From positions 3,100,001 through 3,164,000 of the forward strand of contig JAZGUH010000199.1 of assembly GCA_037893225.1 (NCBI GenBank): a stretch of DNA of 64,000 bases, written 5' to 3'. This DNA is from Hippasteria phrygiana. Lineage: Eukaryota > Echinodermata > Asteroidea > Valvatida > Goniasteridae. Under the pieces are notes generated by a model that saw nothing but the letters and a program-made list of their open reading frames with translations, had not been told where the DNA came from and made no database searches. The stretch's first letter is position 1; the number at the start of each line of letters is the position of its first letter. Both the position numbers and the translations under genes were made by a program. Of this stretch, positions 46,501 through 58,400 are shown one piece after another.

Positions 46501-48983
46501 TTGGCATATATTCTGCTTCACTGCTCTGAAATTGGCCAGGGTTTTTTAAAACAATACATTTGGTTGAGCAAAAGATAAGTCAAAAATTTAATACATACAT
46601 GGAGCATTTGTTATACAAAATAGGAATAGCAGTTATTTCAAACCAATTGAAATACACAAATGTGAGTATTCATCATGCGATTCTGAATATTCAGATCTTT
46701 GACACTTGCTACTGACAAGCCAATCACTGTACTGATCTGATATGAATATTCCTAACACTTCCAGATGACCAATCATAACTCCCGATTCATAAAAATTTAG
46801 AATGAATCATTAACAAAGAACATACAGCCAACCCCATTGGTTCACAGAATCAACGTTATTCCACGTTGAATTAAAGAATTTCCACAGACGTTTTCTTTGC
46901 ATTTCAAGCCAACATTTAGTACTTTCTGTGAACAAAAACTCAGTACTTCTCAAGAATACCCATAAAAGAAATACTTTCTAGCATCAAAGAAAAACTAATG
47001 GATGTCATACGTTTGTGAAACAGGAATGGCTGAACTAGGTTGTGAAAAGATGTCAAGGGCCTGTTTGTTTCACACAGATCCGGATCTCGATCAGTGATCC
47101 ATTGGTTGGTTTACACGCCAAATCACACGTAATGCAGGGAGCGAACCAGCGGTTCTATCACTGTGTTTAAAAACAAACATTACCCACGACTACCAGGTCA
47201 ATTCTAATGGAATGCTTAACGTATTGTACAGCACATAGTTCCATTTCGCTGTTTATGCGAACTGCATACATGGGCGTTACAGGAATGGGCGATTGCATTT
47301 GTACGAAATAAACTTCCCAAGTAAAAGTTTGAAGTCTAATTTGCATCATACTGGAAGATGCGAAGGATTTCTCTCCATTTCTTGCAAGGTATGGGGAGTT
47401 ATAATATTTCTTTCACGAATAATCTGGGGTTTGGGAAATGGTAATTGCATGAAAAGGTAATTGCATAAACATTATTGCAACATCATGACTTCAAATTCAG
47501 CACCGGTGCATCAACTTTTAGGCGCTATCGTTCACGGACATTACACTTTGGCACACCTCCAATTAGGATATTTACCAGGTGCGATTATAGCCAACTTCTT
47601 GGGAACATTTTCTATATAAAAGGCAACCAATTTTGGGAGGAATTTTTGAAAACACACTCACACACAGGGCTGTTCTGTGTACGGAGGGCGCAAAAAATCT
47701 TCATATTTTTGTTTTTGGTTTGTTGGCTTATATCTATATTTTCAGAAACATTAATATTGATGAATAAAGATGAAAACAATAAATATTCATCACCATTCAG
47801 CCTCAATCCTCAAAAATCCTCCTGTGCTTCAATCACCATTCATCCTCAATCCTCCAAAACCACCATGAGGATTGAGGAGGGTTAGGGTTAAAGGGTTTAC
47901 GGATCATTACAAACGTGCAGTTTTGACCCGATTAAAAACAAAAAATGTTGAAGACTCCTGGCCGTTTATCAAACACTTGAGCCAGGCCCCTCCTGTTGGG
48001 AATATCTTACTGCTTTCAAAAATTCCGTTTATATATCAATCAAGTCTATAAAAGCAAAAACCTTACGCTAAACTTATAAAACGTTCAGAAAAATCACATC
48101 GTAAATTGTCTGCTTACTAAAAAAGTGTGCATCTTGCTATCAAATTAAAAAAAAATATTTGTTTTTAAACCATAGTAGACAATTATTAAGGTTGACACCT
48201 TGAATATTTTTTTCTTCAAAATCTTTAAGAAAACTAAGCTTTCGTTCTGATTAAGAGATATGACTGAAACCCAATTGTAAGATTTATTTATATAAAACAT
48301 ACTTGCGTATATACAGATAGCCTTGTAGTACAAAAATTACAATTCACTATTTGTCGGTAGATATTTTGAACTTTACATCTCGGTCTTTTCTTTGTATATC
48401 TTTCCTAGATCACCTCCCTCACTAAAAAAAAATACAATATGCCAAGGATAATTTTGGATAAAAGCTCAACGAATAAAACAGCAAAATCTTCAATGAATTT
48501 TAAATGCACAGGCCAAACGTCTATAAACTTTGGTATGCAGAAAAAGAGAAAAAACTACGTAAAAATATCACAGAACAGCAATTTATCCAAACCAGTGCTT
48601 TATCTGCCAAACTAGCAATTTTTCTTTACAGTATCTGTTTGTCAACAAAAAAAATCAATTGACTCAAAGCAAGATTAAAACAAGAAATGAAAATATATTT
48701 AAGAAATTGTACAAATTCTTAACTACAAATCTTAAAATCACAACTAAAGTAATTAAATTGACGATAGTACATTTTGTTCTCTCTTTTTTTTTTACATTTT
48801 CCCATGTACAGTTTTTTTTTAACAGCATTTTCTAAACGGCAGTACAAAAACACACACGTTTCGTCATATACTTTTTTGGAATTCCGCAGATAATCGAGTA
48901 CTGGATTTACTTTTAAATGCTCTGGGGAAAAAATGTTTGGGGGGAAAAAATTGGAAAGTGGCATTATAGTTGCAGAACCCATT
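43565..48983. other. gene-free intergenic sequence
   Basis: AT-rich and without recognisable exons on either strand. Contents noted: a truncated TTAACCCTAA-type element at about 47790-47891 and a short inverted pair ACTAGCCTAG / CTGGGCTAG near 46203-46275. The right part, about 48.4-49.0 kb, may be DDR 3' untranslated sequence. I see nothing else supportable. Confidence 0.5.
47790..47891. mobile_element. truncated TTAACCCTAA-type element
   Basis: CATTCAGCCTCAATCCTC, CTGTGCTTCAATCACC and CATGAGGATTGAGGAGGG precede TTAGGGTTAA at 47882-47891. It is the right part of the family at 22215-22457. The left end is missing. Confidence 0.65.
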
Positions 48984-49163
48984 TTAACCAGTTCACGCCG
49001 GGATTATTTTTCACGAGCCTGGGTGCCAGACGGGTTCAGGCCTTTATCTGCGGGTAGCACACCCTGGCCTCGCTCACTGCGAGCCGGTCGCTGACAGATT
49101 TTTCCGCTGGACCCTTGCCTCGCTGAGTGCGTGTATACACGTCATCCGACACGAACTGGTTAA
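48984..49163. mobile_element. 180-bp TTAA-flanked MITE
   Basis: Left TTAACCAGTTCACGCCG and right CGACACGAACTGGTTAA are inverted, with TTAA at 48984-48987 and 49160-49163. The interior repeats CTGGCCTCGCTCACTGCG / TTGCCTCGCTGAGTGCG. It lies just downstream of the DDR stop, possibly inside the 3' untranslated region. Confidence 0.7.
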
Positions 49164-49458
49164 AGTCAAAGGTTGGGCGATTCCCAACAGTCACTTTTTG
49201 ACGAATTTCTCCCATACTTTTCCCATGGGTTACCTTTCATTTTATGGGCTCCTTTACAGTGCAGACATACCACACGGCCACCCACCAATTTTCCCTATAT
49301 TGATTACTCATTAAATTTACAATCCTAACTTTGGTTGAAGCCAGACAGGCAGAACTGAAACATCCCGACAATGGTACTTCGTAGCTTTGGACAAACGGCT
49401 CTCGAGACCATCCCCGTTTTCAAAAGGGTAGGTCCCGATTGCAACTTGGGACCGATTC

Positions 49459-52400
49459 TCAGACGGGTACTGGTGGCTCATAGCCAAGGTTCCTGGCCTG
49501 TAGCATGGTGAAGATATACTGGAACGACGGCCTCTCGGAGGGTTCCCGTCGCCAGCACCGCAACATGACGTCGTAGATATCCTAAGGCAGACAAAAATAA
49601 ACAAGGTGTTACAAAGCTTTAAGGTACATATACAATTCTATGTCTAGGCTGTTCCTGGGTGGAGTGAAGCAATTGCAGTAAAGTGTCCTGCTCAAGGACA
49701 CAAGCACCATGATCCCCTGGCTGGGTATCTATTTGTTCCTGGGTAGAGTGCAGCAATTGCAGTAAAGTGTCCTGCTCAGAGACACCAGCCCCATGATCCC
49801 CTGGCTTGTTACCTATTTGTTCCTAGGAGGAGTGAAGCAATTGCAGTAAAGTGTCCTGATCAAGGACACAAGAACCATGATCCCCTGGCTGGGTACCTAT
49901 TTGTTCCTGGGTGGAGTGAAGCAATTGCAGTGAAGTGTCTTGCTCAGGATCAGAAGCACCATGATCACCTGGCTGGGTACCTATTTCCTTCTGGGTGGAG
50001 TGAAGCAATTGCAGTAAAGTGTCCTGCTCAGGGACACAAGCACCATGATCCCCTGGCTGGGTACATATTTGTTCCTGGGTGGAATGAAGCAATTGCAGTA
50101 AAGTGTCTTGCTCAAGGACACAAGCACCATGATCCCCTAGCTGGGTACCTATTTCCTTCTGGGTGGAGTGAAGCAATTGCAGTAAAGTGTCTTGCTCAGG
50201 GACACAAGCACCATGATCCCCTAGCTGAGTACCTATTTCCTTCTGGGTGGAGTGAAGCAATTGCAGTAAAGTGTCTTGCTCAGGGACACAAGCCCCATGA
50301 ACCCCTTGCTGGTACCTATTTGTTCCTGGGTGGAGCGAAACAATTACAGTAAAGTGTCCTGCTCAAGAACACAAGTACCACAATCCTCTAGGACAACTTG
50401 GCAACTATTTCTAAAGGTTATACTGACACACCTCAGCTAGACACAAAACCCAACAGACAAGGCCCTTCTATAAAAAAAAGAGAAATGAAAAGATGCGATA
50501 ATTAAGTCGCTCACCTTGGGGCAGTGCTTGGGTTTAGCAAGCAGCGTGGGCTTGCCGTTCTTCTCAAAGAACTGGCCGCTGTTCTCGATCACTTGCTCGT
50601 CTTTCAGCTCGTAGTAGGGCTGCTCCTTACAGAGGGTCATAATCTCCCACAAGGTCACGCCAAACGCCCAAACATCCGTCTTGTTGGTGAATTTTCCCTG
50701 AGCGAAAAAAAACAAAAATTTACTTGGTGACAGAACGGATTTCGGCTGAATGCAGGAAAACGTTTGGTGAATCAAGTGCGTACATATGGCTTGTGTAACT
50801 CTTAATCCAATTTACAGATCAGGGACAAACTTCCTGGAGCTGAGCGTAGCATACGTAAACTTTGAGCTAAACTTAGTTCACTCAGAAACTGCAAGCGATT
50901 GGCCCTCGCTGTACGTGGAAAACCTTTTGGGAATCATGTGCAGGCACAAATTTAACTAACTCAAGGAAATAAGTCAAGTTGCCAGATCTGTTAAATCAAG
51001 GCCCCAAGTACGACACACACAGTGAAAATCAATAGAAACTGTCAGTGGTTTTCACCCACATATTGTCTATATTCCTTAGGATGTCAAAATGAGTGATGTA
51101 CCAAAATGACAAGACAAGTATGCCCTTCATAATGGAAGCAAAAAACTAATAAGTCAGAAAATGTCCTTAACTCTTCTGTCCAACTGTTATTAATGGGGTG
51201 CTGGTATGCCAAGCGTAATGCAAACAATAGGCAAACAATGGATTGAGTACGCGGAGGAATGCGCGTATAGACGACAACCGACCAGGTGTACCGACTTACC
51301 ATGAGTATGCTCTCCCACGCCATCCATCGAATGGGCAGCACGGCCCGGCCCTCTATCCGGTAGTAGTTGCCCGAGTACAGGTTCCGGCTCATGCCAAAGT
51401 CGGCGATGCGTATCGTGAAGCCACGTCCCATCAGGCAGTTGCGCGTGGCCAGGTCGCGGTGGACGAAATTCAGGGAGGAGAGGAATTTCATGCCGGAGGC
51501 TATCTGTGTGGCCATGTAGATTAACGTACCCAGACTGTAACAAGGAATAAGAAAGCAATAAGAAATCAATTCCAACGTGGAAATAACTGACAGCATAGTT
51601 TTAGTGTCAACAAATTTTTCTTGAATTGAAATTACGCAATACAAGGCTAATAGCCACTCTAGGTAAGGGAGCACTGCCTAACTTATAGTCGGGCCAGGAG
51701 GTTGGAAAGCCTGGCCACGCCCGGGCCTTCTGGCTTTTAGTCTTGCTACTGTGAGCCACAAATCACCTAACAATAGAGCATCTACTAATCGATAAAGCCC
51801 GGACTCTGCCAGGCTAGGCCAGGCTGTGGCCCCTCCCACACTAATCTGTAGTGATTGCTTTTGTTGTCATTCCATTCACGGGCCAGAGATCAAGTCTGGG
51901 TGAACAATGGGAGCTGGCCGGACTCCAGCATTAGTGGGCAGTTTATTGTGTACAACCAGGGAATTATAGAAGCCTGAAGGCCCGGCATTCCCGGGGCTTG
52001 GCCAAACTTTTTAACGGCCTGGCCCGACCATGGGTTAGACAGTGCTCCCTAAAGGGTTATGATCAGAGGTGGTAGGGTTGGCGACATTTTGAATTGCCAA
52101 CCCTACCACCCTTATGGTTTTCCTGGGCCCAGATCTAAATAGAGGATAATTCTTCAACAGATTCCAGAGAAATTATCCCAATTTTCAGACCTATAGACCC
52201 AGGCGGGGTTTAAAACTTCCACAGTTGGTGCAACAAATGGAAACTTCACGTTCAGACGTCTCCGCTTTACAGATAAACACAAATCAAAACGGGAAAAAAA
52301 ACATAAATGGTTCTGAAGTAATGATGAATACATAATAAAGACTTTGGTGCATTTTTAAAAGTTTTATATTGGACTACTCCGGACTACTGCATGTCCTTAT

Positions 52401-55400
52401 CAATCTGCTTCCCTTCCAATCCACCTATAATCTTTGTGTGATTTTTATATGACAGTGTGTGACTACTTCCACAAAGTGCCCAACAAAGCTTTTTCGAGAG
52501 ATCCCACACCACTTACGAGATGACCCGGACGCTGGTCGCACCCGTGGGGGCCACCGTCCACTGGGCCTCGGACTCAAAGAGATACTGGTTCAGATCACCG
52601 CATTCCATGTACTCCACTACCATACACAGCGGTTCGTCCTCCGTACAGGCCGCCAGTAGACGCACAATGTTGGGGTCCCTCAGCTGCGACATAATCTTCA
52701 TCTCCTTCATGAAATCCGTCCTGGACAGAAAAAAGTGTTATATTAACCTCTTGAATACGGACGACAGCCATGGCCACAGTTTAAAGAAAAAAACAAAAAA
52801 CTGGCCAGCTGTCATTTATACGCACATTCCTGCACGTACTCAATCCATTGTTTTTCTATTGTTCCCATTAATAAAAGCATGTCAGAAGAGGTTTTAACCT
52901 CTTGCATACGGATGACGCCATATGGCGTCCAAAAAGAAGTGCCACCAGGCCGGATGACGCCATTGGCCGCCGTTTGTGCAGTTTCAATCCATTGTTGGAT
53001 TATTGTTTATGTCATGCTTGACTGCACAAACACATTGTAGCGGTTCGCTTGGCTGCCAGAACCGCTGCAACACCCCGACGTCTCCCGTAAAATACCGTGC
53101 CCAAGGGGTTAAAGAGACAATGCAACAGGCTGTTTATGACATGAATACATGAAGGAAAGCATCATTTCCACGTTACTATACATTTTTAGGAGTAGTTTTT
53201 TGGTTTTTATGTAAAAGCAAATTTCCATATTCAATTGTTTTTGTTTACATTTATCTCAGAGAGAATTCCATGTTGATTTTGCCAACATGACCGCCCATTC
53301 AAGGCAAGACGGACAATCACATTTCAGTTCATGCTGTCATGGGAAAACATGTCCACTTTTTTCTTCCTAATAAAACAGGCTGTGCAGTAAAATTTCGCGA
53401 ACTTTTCATGGATCCCACGATATTCATAAAAGTAAAGTTCTACCGTGAAATCTCTCAATCCAAGCCTCAACAAATTATGTTCTGAAGGCCTTGGAGGAAA
53501 CGACGAGGTATCGAGCGTGAAGAGCAGTGCACTTCAACACTCCTTGCATTAGCAACAAGTCTATAGGATCAACTGGAGATTCCATGTCATAAAATCTCCG
53601 AACGCACGGCCAACCCTGCTCTACAAACTGTTCCATTCAATCAACTACTGCCCAAATGACTACGAAACCGGATACTTTAAGAGCAGCTACGACAGACTCA
53701 TCAGCGGATCGTTCAGATAACTCACTCTCCTCGGGGGAGGGACCGTACAGACAAAATCAAAGTGCATCCCCTCCTCTCAAGTCTTCGTTTCTCGTCATCC
53801 CCTCAATTAATTGCGTTAAGTTGAGCCGCTGAAGCGCTGTGGCAATAAATTTAAGGTCGGCGCTGTCGCTACGCCGCTTTGCTCCGTTCAACCCGATACT
53901 GAGGCTGATCCGTCGATGCGTCTTAAAATGCCCCGCTGAGATTGCGACGATGCGTTCCGACACGCTGGAGGAATTTAATTTTCTGTGCCGTCCCCCCATT
54001 TGGCTGTGCATCACTGCCGGCATTATCGATGATGCATTAATTGCTACACGAAATACTTGACTTGAACAGATGTATGATCAGTTTTTGACAGCGTTTGCAA
54101 AAAGGAATTTTAGCCTTTAGAAGAGATTCTGCTGGGATCAAAATTTCGGGCCGTCCCAACTTTCACCACAAAGGAAATTCATTCGCAGTTTTAGATTTCA
54201 TTAAGCAACAAGCATTTGTTTTAGGATATTTGAGTGATTGTTGTAGTTCAATTTAAATGTGATTTGTGGCTTTACATATTGGAAAATAAAACTATGTAAT
54301 TTTTTTGCAGGTACACCATGTGAAAGAACTCTCAAAAATAAGTGTAGTTCTTAGAAGAGCTAATAAACTCAATGTCTAAGAACCACACTTTTTGGAGTTA
54401 ATTACTTCACATGGCGTATTCACAAGAATTTCCCTCCAGTTATAGTTTTTTGTTGTTTTTCCGGTACTTGAATTAAATACTTGAATTGTACAAGGAAAGT
54501 TATCCGCAAGAATTTCTCTCTAGTTTGTTAAAATCAATTTGTTTTCTGGTACTTTGAATTGATAGGTCTGAAAATTGGGATCATTTCTTTGGTATTTGTT
54601 GAAGATTTCTCCTTCATTTAGATCTGGACCCAGGAAAACCGTAAGGGTGGTCGGGCTGGCAACCTAAAATGTGGCCAACCCCACCACCTCTGTTGTAGCC
54701 CTTTACCTATAGAGTGGCTTTTAGCCTTGTATTGGGCGACTTCATAAAAAACAACCAATACTTGGAACTAATTTGTACAAGGACCTCAAATGCAGCATAA
54801 AAAACAAACTCTGATGATTTCATTTTATTTTTTATAATGCCTGGGTTTTCCTGGAAAATTGCCAACTGTGGGGAAAAAGCTGGGGGAAATGTTTATAGAG
54901 CTGCTTAAGCACAAACAAACCTTGCTTAGTAAAATCAGGTTACCAGCCAACACTCAATGTGATGCATATTGCTTGTGACTGGTATTCAGCTGTTGTTTAG
55001 CATAACAATCACATGGAGTTTTGGCTGGTAATCTGGTTTTACTAAGCGAGGTTTTAAGAAAAATCTAGCAAAAGTTTTAACACACTTTAGAGGCAAAAGT
55101 ACAAAATTAAAGTACACGGTATCCTGAACGGGTCATATTCCAAGATTTATTAGCGGAATGAGTATTGGGAAAGCAAGCTGCCCAACCCCAGACCATATGC
55201 CTGCAATCCATCAACTCCCGGAGGCAGTCTAGCCCCGCGGGGAGTCTAAGGGCCTAGACCAAGTCTTTCTCTCCCGATTATGACAACCAGTAGCAGGTGT
55301 GTGGGTGAGGGTCAGGCAATAGGGTCAGGGGAGGCTTGGGGGGGGGGGGGACATCACAGGTCAGGAGAATGGAATAGGGTCACGTTTAACCCCATTGGCG

Positions 55401-58400
55401 GGTACTAACAAACGACACAGATGAACAAACAAGAACAGAGATTTTTTTTATAAAGGCAGATTTTTTTTTACAGGCAGATTTTTTTACAGGCAAAAGAGAG
55501 ACTGCCTGTGGGAAACACAAGACGTGTTTGGGGAAAATGTAACGAGATGAAAAGGGGTGGAAAATGTAACGAGATGAAAAGGGGTGGAAAATTGTTTTCA
55601 AATGTATCAAAAGGCTTATGGAATCAAAATAGGGCAAAAATGGTTCTGAAACAGTTATGAATACATAAAGAAATGAAACATTGATATCAATTTTCAAACT
55701 GAACCAAGATAACTGGCAGGAGCGGGATTCGATCCTGCGACCTCCGGGTTACCGTACCGGCGCTCTACCAACTGAGCTATCTTGCCCTATGTTGGCGGTC
55801 TCCCAAATTGTCAGTATCTTTGTTCGGGTGGGCGCTAGTCAGAAGTCATAAACCCAGAATGCCGTATAGCCAGGGATCACACCCAATTTTACGATACAAC
55901 CTGGGAAGCGAAATTGTGGGGAATCACTCAATGAGGATACGACTTTTTAACATATCGTCAAACAAACCACAACGGAAACCGACCAGGTAATCTGAATGAA
56001 TTTTCAAACTTTTAATAAGCTTTGTGTTTTGGTAATTAATGAGACTAATGACAGGAAAAAAAATGGGACGTACCCTTGTCCAAAAAATAAATAAATACAA
56101 ATTTACTGTTTTCTCAATGTGTTGACAGTACGGACACTGACAAACACAAACACCACAGCTTGCTAAAAACCAGTGGTTTCTTTGTCAAGTGAACTCAACA
56201 TTGGTAAACAGCAGGAGTATGGTGACATTTCTAGTTATCAACCTCTTTGATAGGAACGACGGACATAGCCATGGTTTGAAAAATACCACCTGGCCGGTTG
56301 TTGTCTATACACGCATTCCTGCACGTGCTCAATCCATTCATGTTTCAACTATTTTGTTCTTGAATGGAGTGTAATGAATAGACGGAGCTTTTTCAAACAA
56401 AGCTTTCTTTCACACATCCAAGTGCACACATAGGAACACTCAGTGTGGTGCCTATTGCACTTGGCTACACAGCCCGTTCTTGGCACACCAGCCCACCCAA
56501 TCAATATCGTCATTACAAAAACAACAAAGAGGGATTGTAGTATGATTACCTTGCATTCTTGTTCGCGTCTTTCCGGAGCATCTTGACAGCCACTAGTGTC
56601 TTCTCTCCTTTATTCTTGTTCTGGAATGGGAAGCCATTGCGGATGTAATCGTGGATGTCCTCGGCTTCACAGAGATGTACCTGAGAACGAGGAAGTCAAG
56701 AAAGTCGAGCATGACGCCAATTAAAACACACATGTAGATATTTGGCTACTCTTGATTATATATCTTGACAAAGTCTTCTTAACGAGCGCTGTTCCTACGC
56801 CTCGGCTAGTGCTTTTGCTTGTCATTTATCTTTATTGGTTGGAGTACAGAAGCGCATTGTTAATTTGGTTGGAGAAGAGTTGGGCTCATCCTTACAATCA
56901 CTCTCTCACCGGAGATCTGTTGCTACTCTTAGTCTGTTCTATAGGTATTTTCATGGTAAATGTTCCACCGGCTTGTCCAGCTTGGTTCCTCCAGTCAGGG
57001 TGTTTGAGCGTGAAACTCGGCTCTCCGCCTGTTCCCACCAATATGTGACCCGCTCTGGAAAAAGGTATATTATGTCGCAAAATATGAAAAGTGAGTTTTA
57101 TGTATGTTTGGAAAGCCTGCAATGTAAGCTTTCATTTGGTACATGATATAGAGCTCCAAAGCCCTTTCCGTTCTGGAGATATCGCGTTTTTGCATATTCA
57201 TTAGTTCTATGGAGTTCAAATTGCACAACAGAGAAAACAGGCTTTGAAATAGCTAGTTCTTATACAATGCATTAGAACAATGCACTCTAAAAAGGTTATT
57301 TTTCACTTTATTCACTGAAATCAACATTGTTGTGCACCAAACCTGAAACTTTATATATTTAAGATGTCATTAAAGACAAAAAAAAGGAAAAACAATTGAC
57401 GAAAAATGTCACCCTCTCAACGTTGAAAGGGCCATTACACGTAAATGCATGGCACGACTTATATCACCTTTTTCTGGAGCTGGTCACATATACTCTGGCT
57501 GTACCTAGATGTAGAACAAAAAGCTATGCCAATAGCTTTTTCCCTCGTTCTGTATCTCTATGAAATTCCTTGTCTGGTGCATGTTTTCCTTAATGCTACG
57601 ATCTGGGGAGTCAGGTTGGTACTTTCCTCACCTACCACTGCTTTGACAAGGGTTCGAATCCCAGCAGGGTTGACAATGTGGATTGCGTTTTCAGTCCCTG
57701 CCTGATTCCGTTGATTTTCTCAATAACATTATTCTGAAATTTTCCTGCCACTTCTAAAACTTAACACTTCTTCGTTTTCCTACAGGTTTCTTCAGGCTTT
57801 CGAGCTACAGTGCGACATGCGCTTTTGAAGAATCCTTGGTTTCATTACCAGAAAAAAAAATTAAAATAAATAAGATCTTTTCTGCTCCAAAGGAGAATCT
57901 CAATTCCTAACATCTGCCCTGTACCCCAAGTGACTCTCAGCCTCGTCCGGCTGAATTTGCCAATAAAATGTGACCGACTGCTTACCTCGCCAAACATGCC
58001 CTCGCCGAGTAGCTCCAAGAACTTGAGCTTGTCCCGGGGGAACTCGGGCACGGGCGAGCGGTTATTGTTGAGTTTCTCCATGGCCTGGCTGGGCACGCCG
58101 TACATGGTGTTGCCCGACACGCCCTGGATGGTCACCATCAGGTCGGTCTCCGCGTAGTGGGCCAGGAGGTCACTCTGGCTGCCCTTCTTGGGGGTCGAGG
58201 CCATGGTCTCTGGCTCGGCGTAGATTCCAGTGTTTTCTGTTTGTAAAAAAATACAAAATAAGAACGACACACAATTAGCGAAAAGGGCATATCTCGAATA
58301 CAACCAATGCTGCCTTCATGAGTATGCACATTTTTACTCCATGGTGGAGAGAAGAAATTTATGACAAAGTGTCTTGCTCAAGGAAACAAGCATGACGATC

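Noticed and set aside
43565..48983. A gene in the ATAT1-DDR interval
   Set aside because: Only short unrelated open frames in AT-rich DNA, with no chain of compatible splice sites and no family motif.
49823..50352. Open frames of 140-145 codons on both strands with about 28-residue repeats
   Set aside because: They are produced by the 85-90 bp minisatellite inside a DDR intron. Both strands being open is a property of the repeat.
53757..54060. Open frames of 73 and 88 codons on opposite strands
   Set aside because: No recognisable family and no splice context. Kept only as a compositional anomaly.
20380..55790. Functional tRNA genes at 20380, 24400 and 55713
   Set aside because: All share a long common leader, have C instead of U33 and mismatched anticodon stems, and recur as a family. 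They are tRNA-derived SINEs.
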